From: Oleidesulfovibrio sp047973035
Lineage (GTDB): Bacteria > Desulfobacterota > Desulfovibrionia > Desulfovibrionales > Desulfovibrionaceae
Length of the DNA: 64,000 bases
Direction: 5' to 3'
Assembly (NCBI RefSeq): GCF_047973035.1
Contig: NZ_JBKEBF010000018.1
Coordinates: 1 to 64,000 of the forward strand
A program made the position numbers and the translations under genes. Positions 1-6,538 of the stretch are shown here, in pieces. Position 1 is the first letter of the stretch. Every line of letters begins with the position of its first letter. The notes under the pieces are model-generated. The model did no database searches and was not told where the DNA came from. It worked only from the letters and a program-made list of their open reading frames with translations.

Positions 1-577
1 CCTTGATCAGGAAGTTGTAGATGATGCCGCTGAACGTGATGCCGAGGGTCTGCTACAGGTACCAGGCGTAGATGATGATCTGGAAATCGGTCCACAGCCG
101 CTCTAAGTAACTGGCATCGATCTGCGAGGCGGTTTTGTGTTCCAGCAGGAAGTACTGGCCATCCTGACGGTCGATGCCGTCCACCTTCCCGGCGAGAATG
201 AAACTGCGCGAGGTCGCGCCGGTCGCCGGGTTGACGATGGGACCTTCGAAGGTCTTCTCGAGCGCGACGACCTCGAACTCTTCGGCCGGGTAGTGTTCCG
301 CATAGGCGCTCATCATGGCTCGGGCGAGATGCCAGTCGGCCTGTTGATGATCGTCCTGCGCCCGGTTCGGATAGGTCCGGTCGATGTGGTCGAGGACCTT
401 GGCCAGATCCCGCTCGCCGTGCCAGCACTCCAGACAGTCGTGAATGACCGAGCCGAAGGCCAGATTGGGGTCGCGCTCGAGCGGCACCAGCTCGTCGATG
501 TAGCGCCACTTGCAGGCCATGCGGCAGTTGCGGAACAGCCGCCACATGGAATAGGTGGTGGTCATCAGCTCGCTCAT
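1..577 (-). pseudogene. PD-(D/E)XK (RecB/Cas4-like) nuclease, in-frame stop, runs off the left edge
   Basis: The protein starts MSELMTTTYSMWRLFRNCRM at 577. It resembles phage and mobile-element nucleases of the PD-(D/E)XK superfamily. The core motif is visible as GKVDGID followed by LLEHKTA around residues 129-150, giving the Asp and the Glu-x-Lys of the active site. These enzymes usually process DNA ends during recombination or replication. An in-frame TAG lies at 53-55. The same frame stays open from there to the window edge and reads as convincing protein (QTLGITFSGIIYNFLIK), so the stop interrupts a longer gene. A CAG-to-TAG change is the simplest explanation. The start overlaps the upstream gene's stop as ATGA, so the two are translationally coupled. 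Confidence 0.7.
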
Positions 578-909
578 ACCGCCACCCCCGCTTCGGCGGC
601 GGGCGCTGCGCGATGCTTGGAGGCGCAGGCGCAGCCCGACGGTTGGGTTCGTTCGATCAGGACCGAGCGTTCGCCGTACTCCTTGGTGGCGAAGCCGGTG
701 AAGATGCGGGCGAGATCACTGCCGACATCGGTGGAGGCGTCGATCACGCAGGTACGGCGGGCCTTGTCCAGATTGAACCGGCTCTCCATCCGCACACGGG
801 AACGGCCATGCAGGCTTTCGACGGCCAGCATCGCCAGCATGAAAGTGTCTTCCAGTTCCTGGGCCGGGACCGACTCGTCAAAACGGTACTTGTAGGTGTC
901 GTGAGTCAT
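574..909 (-). CDS. Conserved hypothetical protein of the element (111 aa)
   Basis: The frame extends upstream to 1146, but the likely start is the ATG at 909. It is preceded by a GAGGAG ribosome site, and the sequence before it overlaps the sigma-like gene and looks non-coding (rich in Arg, Pro and Ala). The protein begins MTHDTYKYRFDESVPAQELE and includes an alpha-helical stretch with DTFMLAMLAVESLHGRSRV. No catalytic motif is recognised. Its stop overlaps the start of the PD-(D/E)XK gene by four bases, so it probably works in the same mobile-element operon. Function unknown. Confidence 0.7.
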   Translation of the reverse strand: MTHDTYKYRFDESVPAQELEDTFMLAMLAVESLHGRSRVRMESRFNLDKARRTCVIDASTDVGSDLARIFTGFATKEYGERSVLIERTQPSGCACASKHRAAPAAEAGVAV

Positions 910-1013
910 GGTTGAACTCCTCTTTTGTTCAGGTTCTGATTTCCGAGGCCCCGGATAGCCGCACCATGCGGCACGGTGCTTACTTACCGGAGCCGGGGCT
1001 GATGCGTCGGAGA

Positions 1014-1598
1014 TCACAGGTAGTCGGTCAGGCCAGCCTCGCTGAAAGCCTCCCGCAGCTTGCTCAGCCGGTCGTAGAGTGTGGTTCTGGGAATGCCCAT
1101 CTCCCGGGCGATTTCGGCCATGGTGCTGTCGTGCAGGCGCACGCACAGATCCCGGAGCTCTTCCGGCAGCGAGGTGATGGCCCGGTCGAGGTCCATGCGG
1201 ATCTCATGGCCGAGGCGCTCCCTTGTCTCGCGGGTGCCGCTTCCCAGAGAGCCCTCGCTGTCCAGGAAGTCGATCCGCTCGGTGGTGTCGCCTTCGCCGT
1301 TGTCGAGGGGTTCGTTGAGTGATGTTTGGCAGAGCCGCCAGTCCCGGCATTGGGCGAACCGGGCCTCCAGAATGGTGGAGATGTGACGTTCGACGATCCG
1401 GGCCATGAAGGTGGTCTTCTTGGCCTTGGCGGGATTGAAATGCCGCATCCGCTGCAGCAGATCGATCATCAGTTCCTGTTCGAGGTCAGGTCTGTCGTCC
1501 TCGGTGAATCCGGCTTTGCCTACGAGTTGACGTGCTTTGTGCCGAATGAGGTCGGCGGCATACTTATCGATGCCGTCGTAAGAATTCTGTGAAACCAT
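1014..1598 (-). CDS. Sigma-70-like helix-turn-helix protein of the element (194 aa)
   Basis: The layout resembles a small sigma factor. An N-terminal region 2-like helical part (DLEQELMIDLLQRMRHFNPA, residues about 38-57) is followed by FMARIVERHISTILEARF. The C-terminal region 4-like HTH is LPEELRDLCVRLHDSTMAEI, then AREMGIPRTTLYDRLSKLRE at about 144-184. Proteins of this kind in phages and ICEs control late or transfer genes. The target promoter cannot be told from this window. The ATG at 1598 has an AGGAGG ribosome site five bases upstream, and that site lies inside a perfect hairpin. The following genes (909 and 577) run in the same direction. Confidence 0.75.
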   Translation of the reverse strand: MVSQNSYDGIDKYAADLIRHKARQLVGKAGFTEDDRPDLEQELMIDLLQRMRHFNPAKAKKTTFMARIVERHISTILEARFAQCRDWRLCQTSLNEPLDNGEGDTTERIDFLDSEGSLGSGTRETRERLGHEIRMDLDRAITSLPEELRDLCVRLHDSTMAEIAREMGIPRTTLYDRLSKLREAFSEAGLTDYL

Positions 1599-1603
1599 CG
1601 GGG

Positions 1604-1622
1604 CCTCCTCGGAGCGAGGAGG
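1604..1622 (-). promoter_or_regulatory. Hairpin enclosing the ribosome site of the sigma-like gene
   Basis: Perfect 8-bp inverted repeat with a 3-nt loop (arms 1604-1611 and 1615-1622). On the minus strand the second arm is CGAGGAGG, which is the Shine-Dalgarno sequence, followed by CCCCG and the ATG at 1598. Folding would hide the ribosome site and reduce initiation. Confidence 0.5.
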
Positions 1623-1793
1623 AGGTCCGCGTGGGTGTCGGCACGGGCCAGATCACAGGACAAAGCTGTCGCGTGGGCGAAGGGGTCGCAGGTACGCCGC
1701 CAATTGCCGTATTCGGCTCGGCGACACCCACAACAGCCTCCGCCATGCGTCCAGCTTGTTGTCCAGTGTCTAAGGGTTCAGGTCGTTACGTGT

Positions 1794-2120
1794 TCAGGCT
1801 GCCCGTTCCTCGATGCGCATCAGGAACGGGAGACCGTGCTTAATCTCGAGCAGGCAGACTTTTCCGCTGCCCATCTGCGCGAGGTGCTCCAGCAGCGCCA
1901 CGACCTCTTGCTTGAGGATGAAGTCATCCTGGTCGCGCTCGGGCCGGGGACCGCGCTGTCCGCCCAGCTTGATCTCGCGCTCGATGACCGTGTCAGGGGT
2001 GAGTTCCGGCTCGCCGTCGCGGACCGGAATGTTCGTGATGCGGCCGAAGTTGATGTCCTGCATCAACTCGATGAGTCGCCGCTTCGGTGGGGTGAGGTGT
2101 GCTTTGTTGATTTGTGCCAC
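1794..2120 (-). CDS. Conserved hypothetical protein of the element (108 aa)
   Basis: The gene starts with GTG at 2120 behind an AAGGAG site seven bases upstream. It encodes a small charged protein (MAQINKAHLTPPKRRLIELM at the start). A KRRLIELMQDINFGRI segment is followed by VRDGEP, and an acidic/basic linker leads to a helical C-terminus (LKQEVVALLEHLAQMG). No signal peptide, membrane segment or catalytic motif is visible. The short basic helix near the N-terminus could contact nucleic acid, but that is only a guess. It stands between the QueC-like cassette terminator and the sigma-like gene, about 195 bases from the latter. Function unknown. Confidence 0.65.
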   Translation of the reverse strand: MAQINKAHLTPPKRRLIELMQDINFGRITNIPVRDGEPELTPDTVIEREIKLGGQRGPRPERDQDDFILKQEVVALLEHLAQMGSGKVCLLEIKHGLPFLMRIEERAA

Positions 2121-2180
2121 TGCCAGTCTCCTTGTTCGGAAGTTCTGGCACGCCCGGTGGCCAACCCTGTGCTGACCAAT

Positions 2181-2229
2181 AAAAAACGCCGGATCGCGCC
2201 TTCATTGGGGAAGGCGCTACATCCGGCGT
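2181..2229 (-). terminator. Rho-independent terminator of the QueC-like operon
   Basis: Long stem: outer arms ACGCCGGAT (2186-2194) and ATCCGGCGT (2221-2229), inner arms GCGCCTT and AAGGCGC. On the minus strand it ends in a run of six T (2181-2186). It lies about 65 bases past the stop of the QueC-like gene and closes that cassette. Confidence 0.8.
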
Positions 2230-2293
2230 CGCAATGGCTACATTTGGCGTAGCGGAAAATTTTTTTAGTTTTTTCTTCCTGGGTAGTCCCGGG

Positions 2294-4396
2294 TCATTCG
2301 TTGACTATCGGGCGGACCTCCCAAACGATCTCCTCTTCGGTCCGGTAGACCGGTTCGTTGCCGCACTTGATGGACTCCTTCAAGTGGGCAGCCAGCGGCT
2401 TGTCGTACTTCTCCAGATACTTGATGGCCCGGTTCACGGCGCTCCGGAAGGCGTCACGGACGTTCTTTCGCTTGTCGTTTGATTTCCGGAGTTTGCCACC
2501 CAAGCCAACAGCCTCGTTGATCGCTGTGGTCACCTTTGCCATTTCTTCTTCAAGCCGCTGAATCTCGGCATCGTTATTTTCTGCCCGGGCGTCTTCAATT
2601 TCTCGAAGAAGATCGTGAGCAGCCTCCCGGTACTGCTCGATAGCCTTGCGGTCGGCGACGAAGCCGGTATCGCCCAACGGAACCCCCTGGGTGACCTGAA
2701 AACCGTCTTCGGTTTCATCAGAGTTCAGAAACGTGTTGCAGGTATTAATGGCGAACCCGCAGACGATCTCGTAGACCGAGGTTTCCTTGTTCGGCCTTGC
2801 CAGGAGGAAGTTGATGTACTCGGCCCCTTTGTCGACACCCGTCACGAGCACCTCGGCATTGCCGTTAAAGCGTGCAGCCCAGACACCCCCGCGCTTCCTG
2901 AAATAGTTGTCCGGCTGCTTCTGCTCGACCGGAATGGCGGGGACTGAGATCACCGATCCCGATTCATAGACCGTCCGAAGCAAGCAGTCTCCCGGCAAGG
3001 TGCGCTGGCGGATGGCGGTGATGTTGCGGCCGACCATGGTGTCCATCGCTTCGCAGACTTCCGTGGCGTGACGCTTGTAAAGGTCATACACCTTTTGGGC
3101 CACGCTTCCGGGGTTCCCATTCAGGTAGCGGAAGACCCGACTCACTTCGCTGAATCGAGCGATAAACTGGGTGATGTCATCCTGATCACGGACCTGGTTG
3201 GCACGCTCCAGGTAGGCGGCCGTCATGATCTTGTCTTCATCCTTGCTTCTGCTTTGGGTGAAGATGTCGGCCTTATAGGCTTCAACCGGGTCGTACTGAT
3301 CGGCTTTTGCCGCAATCATGGCAAAACGCCTGTCGATGCACTGCGAACACGTTCCGCAATGCGTATGGTGATTGGTCATCTCCCAGGTATGGGTGCAGGT
3401 GGTCGATGCCGCGATCATGTCCTGGCATCCGGCCTTGGTGATCACCTCGATGACACCGGCCTTGGTTTTCCAGATGTAGGGATTCTCAATCGTGAACGGC
3501 TCGCCAGCCACCAGGCTGATGATTTCCTGAAACCCTCGAATCACCCTTGGATGGGTGGTGCGAGTTGCCCGTCCGCCGACTACCTGGGCGCAGACCGGCA
3601 AATTTAGACTGATGACGCCGTTTTCGTAGAACCGGACGCTCTTCAGGTTCAGCATCCGCGCAATGGTCGCCCCGATAGATACATAGAGAAAGGAGCGGCT
3701 CCGTTGGGTGTACTCTTTGTTGAGTTTCTTGTTCTTGTTGACGCGAACGCCGATGTGGAGGGGGTCGTTTTCGCCAGCCTTGTCGGCAATCATCTTTTCC
3801 AGCCGACGGTGGCGCTTGTTGAGCTTTTGGGTCGGCTTGTGGGTTACCAGAACGACCCGTCGTTTCTCGTTCAGTACCTCGTCAATGGCTCCCGCCAGCG
3901 AGTCCAGGCCGCCCGAAAACATCACCACCTGTTCCGGATAACCGTGAAGACGTCCGTCATCGTTGAAGTCCAGGTAGCCTTGAAAAGCGTGTGCCTCTTT
4001 CAGTTTGGTGAACTCGAAGTGGTAGTTGTCGTCGGACAGGAAGCCAAGCGTCGAGCACAGCGCCTGCAGAATCTCTTGCCCGTTCCAGAAATCCGGGGTC
4101 CGTACCGGGATGATGAAGTGCAGATCTCTGCGCCAGCCGTGCCCGAAGGAATCGACGTCATCGGCTCCCCGTGGAATGGCCTGGTCGGCGCAGTAAACAT
4201 AGGTTGCGATCTCAAGCAGATCCTGGAAGACATCCGGCACATTTCTGACAATTTTTGTATGAATGTCTTCGATGCGCAGGGTGATCTTGTCCGGCCCGTC
4301 TTTGCCCCAAAGGCGCAGACGCAGATCCCGGTCAGGGTTTTCCTTAATCCCATCGGTCGGTGCGTTTCCGCATATGATGTAACGCTTATCTTGCAT
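2294..4396 (-). CDS. QueC-like PP-loop ATPase with large C-terminal extension (700 aa)
   Basis: QueC makes 7-cyano-7-deazaguanine (preQ0) from 7-carboxy-7-deazaguanine using ATP. The same core is seen here: the PP-loop VMFSGGLDSLAGA at about residues 155-167, and a QueC-type zinc site at about 334-352 (a Cys in STTCTHTW, then CGTCSQCIDRRF). Two features do not fit housekeeping QueC, which is about 220-240 aa. There are about 150 extra N-terminal residues and about 300 extra C-terminal residues, with a charged coiled-coil-like part near residues 600-640 and a conserved-looking tail ending EEEIVWEVRPIVNE. No queD, queE or queF is nearby. Large QueC-like proteins are known in the Qat and type IV CBASS defence systems. 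The start has an AAGGAG site nine bases upstream and overlaps the partner gene by 11 bases. Most likely a defence or protein/nucleic-acid modifying enzyme; substrate unknown. Confidence 0.8.
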   Translation of the reverse strand: MQDKRYIICGNAPTDGIKENPDRDLRLRLWGKDGPDKITLRIEDIHTKIVRNVPDVFQDLLEIATYVYCADQAIPRGADDVDSFGHGWRRDLHFIIPVRTPDFWNGQEILQALCSTLGFLSDDNYHFEFTKLKEAHAFQGYLDFNDDGRLHGYPEQVVMFSGGLDSLAGAIDEVLNEKRRVVLVTHKPTQKLNKRHRRLEKMIADKAGENDPLHIGVRVNKNKKLNKEYTQRSRSFLYVSIGATIARMLNLKSVRFYENGVISLNLPVCAQVVGGRATRTTHPRVIRGFQEIISLVAGEPFTIENPYIWKTKAGVIEVITKAGCQDMIAASTTCTHTWEMTNHHTHCGTCSQCIDRRFAMIAAKADQYDPVEAYKADIFTQSRSKDEDKIMTAAYLERANQVRDQDDITQFIARFSEVSRVFRYLNGNPGSVAQKVYDLYKRHATEVCEAMDTMVGRNITAIRQRTLPGDCLLRTVYESGSVISVPAIPVEQKQPDNYFRKRGGVWAARFNGNAEVLVTGVDKGAEYINFLLARPNKETSVYEIVCGFAINTCNTFLNSDETEDGFQVTQGVPLGDTGFVADRKAIEQYREAAHDLLREIEDARAENNDAEIQRLEEEMAKVTTAINEAVGLGGKLRKSNDKRKNVRDAFRSAVNRAIKYLEKYDKPLAAHLKESIKCGNEPVYRTEEEIVWEVRPIVNE

Positions 4397-5174
4397 CGGC
4401 TCGCGCTCCTTCTTTTAGCTCGTCCTTCATCTTTTTCAGCGCATAGGAGGCGAAGCCATTGGAAGATTCCCTGGAGATGTCACCACCTTCTTCGTATCTG
4501 TGCTTTGAAAACCAGTCTGCTGAAAACTGTTCGACGATCAGGGAAGCCTCTTTGCAGTGCATGTTCAGGGCCTTCTCGAATTGTCCCATTTCATTCATGG
4601 TGGCAAAGCGCTGGCCCTCGCCAAGATGGGTGGCCAGCGTTTTTGACAGGAAATAGTTCATGCTCTCGTTGGTCAGCTTGGCGAAGAAAGTCCGCGACAG
4701 TTCTCCGAACTCCCGCTTTTTTCCGAGCGCAGCCAGTGCGGCCCGAACATCATCTGGTCCGGGGGCGAACAGAGACGGCAGCTTTGGTGAGATGTGCTCC
4801 ACCAGGGCTCCAACCAATGCCCGCTGAGACATTTCACCGAGGTCGGACCGGCCACCGTTGGACTCCAATTTGTTATCCAGTGCCTCGGAGACTGCGGCGG
4901 CAAGATCGGGAAGGGATGTATCCTGCGGCAGGTTGACACCGAGGGATTGGAGATGCTCGCCGAAGTTCTCTTTTTTTGCGGCAATGGCGAGCTGGGTCAT
5001 CAACCAGACCGCCTCGGTGAACCCCTCATCGTTGAGAACAAATGAGAAGGCCTTGTCAGCCGCCCGTATTGTGGCATTTGCAATCTGGGACACGTCGGCA
5101 CCGGCCGTGATCAGGCCGACCACCTCTTTCCATGCCTTCGATCTTGGAAGGCTCCCAAGTCTGACGTGCCCCAT
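4386..5174 (-). CDS. Partner of the QueC-like enzyme, begins Met-Gly (262 aa)
   Basis: I do not recognise the family. The protein begins MGHVRLGSLPRSKAWKEVVG and is otherwise a soluble, mainly alpha-helical protein with no membrane segment or clear catalytic motif. The start is firm: ATG at 5174 with AAGGAG seven bases upstream. Its stop lies inside the start region of the QueC-like gene (11-base overlap), so the two products are made together. A Met-Gly start would leave glycine at the mature N-terminus. In type IV CBASS and Qat systems, as I recall them, a QueC-like enzyme attaches a deazaguanine to the N-terminal glycine of a partner. By analogy this protein could be the acceptor, but that is inference. 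Confidence 0.7.
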   Translation of the reverse strand: MGHVRLGSLPRSKAWKEVVGLITAGADVSQIANATIRAADKAFSFVLNDEGFTEAVWLMTQLAIAAKKENFGEHLQSLGVNLPQDTSLPDLAAAVSEALDNKLESNGGRSDLGEMSQRALVGALVEHISPKLPSLFAPGPDDVRAALAALGKKREFGELSRTFFAKLTNESMNYFLSKTLATHLGEGQRFATMNEMGQFEKALNMHCKEASLIVEQFSADWFSKHRYEEGGDISRESSNGFASYALKKMKDELKEGARADAR

Positions 5175-5207
5175 GTCGATCTCCTTATTTGTCGCGACCC
5201 GGCATCG

Positions 5208-5441
5208 TTATTCGGGCCTCCTGATGACGACGATGCTCCGGGCCTTACGAGCTTCTTTCTTCAGATAGCCTTTCCGAACCAGTTGAGCGATCTGCTCGTG
5301 GGCGCTCGCGTGGCTTATACCGAGGACTTCCGACAATTCTTTCACCGTTGGCGGTAACCCCTTTTCATCGATGATTTGGCAAATGACCCTCAGCGTCCTG
5401 GCCTGCGGGTCGGTTATTTCCGATAGCTTTTTCTTTCCCAT
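5208..5441 (-). CDS. LexA-like winged-helix regulator of the QueC-like operon (77 aa)
   Basis: The whole protein matches the N-terminal DNA-binding domain of LexA: MGKKKLSEITDPQARTLRVI, then GLPPTVKELSEVLGISHASAHEQIAQLVRKGYLKKE. There is no self-cleavage (S24) domain, so it cannot be an SOS-type repressor itself. GGAG lies eight bases before the ATG at 5441. It is the first gene of the three-gene cassette, 33 bases ahead of the Met-Gly gene. An inverted repeat lies inside its own promoter, so it probably represses the operon and may release it on some signal. Confidence 0.75.
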   Translation of the reverse strand: MGKKKLSEITDPQARTLRVICQIIDEKGLPPTVKELSEVLGISHASAHEQIAQLVRKGYLKKEARKARSIVVIRRPE

Positions 5442-5482
5442 GGCGATTGCTCCGTGTCGTAGCCACTGAGCGGATTAGCCCA

Positions 5483-5525
5483 ATTTATGACCAATAAATA
5501 TACGACCTGATGAACATCAGGTCAA
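5483..5525 (-). promoter_or_regulatory. Promoter and operator of the LexA-like/QueC-like operon
   Basis: On the minus strand there is a -35 box TTGACC (5520-5525), a 17-base spacer and a -10 box TATATT (5497-5502). The spacer is almost filled by a perfect 8-bp inverted repeat (arms GACCTGAT 5504-5511 and ATCAGGTC 5516-5523). A second inverted repeat, ATTTAT/ATAAAT (5483-5499), overlaps the -10 and likely start site. The layout is typical of autorepression. Confidence 0.6.
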
Positions 5526-5736
5526 TCAAAAAGACAGGACTTCTCGTCTGATTCCGTCATCTTGCACGTCCCTCCGGTAGGTAACGAACGCAAGTCCGGT
5601 TCAAGCCGGGCACAACCAGATAACCGACCAGAGGCGGAGCTGAGGCGGTTGTGGGTGCCATCGAACGTGCATCCCGACCGCCGCCGTTTTCTGGCATCCA
5701 CACCATCCAGTCCCCCGGTCCCACCGGAGGTGTTCG

Positions 5737-5979
5737 ATGTTGGATGTACAGGAAATGAATGATGTGCCGGGGACGGAAGATCTCGGCGAAAACGGCAATC
5801 CCGGCCGCCTGTCGGGTGAGGCGAGGCTCCAGTCAGCCGCCTCCATTCTGGCTACGGCGGTCCTGCGCCGAAAGGCAAAAAAAGCATGTGTAGGCAATGA
5901 GTTAGCGGTTTTCCAAGATTCTTCCCCTGTGCTCGGAGAAGGACTTGATTCATTGCCGGAACAGAGCATTCATTCATGA
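5737..5979 (+). CDS. Small protein preceding the DUF2924/recombinase module (80 aa)
   Basis: The ATG at 5737 has a GGAGG site six bases upstream. The product begins MLDVQEMNDVPGTEDLGENG and has a helical middle (LQSAASILATAVLRRKAKKA) and a tail SPVLGEGLDSLPEQSIHS. From memory, short ORFs with a similar ILA-x-LRRK-like helix often precede DUF2924 plus recombinase genes. The following gene begins 34 bases after the stop, with its own ribosome site. A long minus-strand frame covers the same bases but lacks a comparable ribosome site. Function unknown. Confidence 0.5.
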   Translation: MLDVQEMNDVPGTEDLGENGNPGRLSGEARLQSAASILATAVLRRKAKKACVGNELAVFQDSSPVLGEGLDSLPEQSIHS

Positions 5980-6013
5980 CAACTCGTCCGGAAACCAAAA
6001 TAAGGAGTTGAAA

Positions 6014-6538
6014 ATGAATGAGTTACAGAACGCCGCCACCGGCGGCAAGAATCAGGACCGAACCCGAAGCTCGGTCCTTCGGCAGATGGCCCTGCTGCAA
6101 TCCATGTCCCTGGAGCAGCTCCGGGAAAAATGGCTCGACCTCTACGGCGAAGAGCCGCCCCAGTACAAAAAGCAATTCCTCATCAAGCGGCTGGCCTATC
6201 GCATCCAGGAGCTTTTCTACGGTGGGTTGTCGGAGCAGGCCAAGGTCCATCTCCAGCAGGCCGCCAAGGAGGACCCGGTCGCCACTGTCAATCGACGCAT
6301 CCCAGAGGAGCGGAAATCAAACGAGGCGATCCTGCCCGGGACCAGACTTGTGCGGGTATGGAACGACCGGCGCAATGAGGTGATCGTTCTTGCCGATGGC
6401 TACGAGTTCGAAGGTCGCACCTTTCGGTCGCTCAGCGCGGTGGCCAGGGAGATCACCGGGACGCGCTGGAATGGCAAGGTCTTTTTCGGACTGAAGAAGG
6501 TTTACGGCAGAAAAGCCGAGGGAGGTTCGGATGCTTGA
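6014..6538 (+). CDS. DUF2924 domain protein (174 aa)
   Basis: The frame is open from 5945, but the ATG at 6014 has an AAGGAG site at the right distance and gives the normal family length. DUF2924 features are visible: SLEQLREKWLDLYGEEPPQY, then KRLAYRIQELFYGGLS, and a C-terminal part with LPGTRLVRVWNDRRNEVIVL and FRSLSAVAREITGTRWNGKV, followed by FFGL. The last part resembles a small nucleic-acid-associated domain. The gene overlaps the start of the serine recombinase by eight bases, the usual arrangement for this pair in mobile elements. The biochemical role is not established; a recombinase accessory is plausible. Confidence 0.8.
   Translation: MNELQNAATGGKNQDRTRSSVLRQMALLQSMSLEQLREKWLDLYGEEPPQYKKQFLIKRLAYRIQELFYGGLSEQAKVHLQQAAKEDPVATVNRRIPEERKSNEAILPGTRLVRVWNDRRNEVIVLADGYEFEGRTFRSLSAVAREITGTRWNGKVFFGLKKVYGRKAEGGSDA

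Noticed and set aside
53..55. TAG as a pyrrolysine codon
   Set aside because: Nothing in the window supports a pyl system, and a nuclease is not a known pyrrolysine protein; a nonsense mutation is simpler.
574..1146. Longer 190-aa form of the 111-aa element protein
   Set aside because: The extra N-terminus overlaps the sigma-like gene and lacks a ribosome site, while the inner ATG at 909 has GAGGAG.
3704..4936. Long plus-strand frame (410 aa) opposite the QueC-like and Met-Gly genes
   Set aside because: Antisense to two well-supported genes, no ribosome site, and an unnatural Arg/Ser/Pro-rich second half; a product of GC-rich codon bias.
5601..5969. Minus-strand frame of 122 aa upstream of DUF2924
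   Set aside because: Composition is improbable (Arg, Ser, Trp, Pro) and there is no ribosome site; the plus-strand 80-aa gene at 5737 has a strong one.
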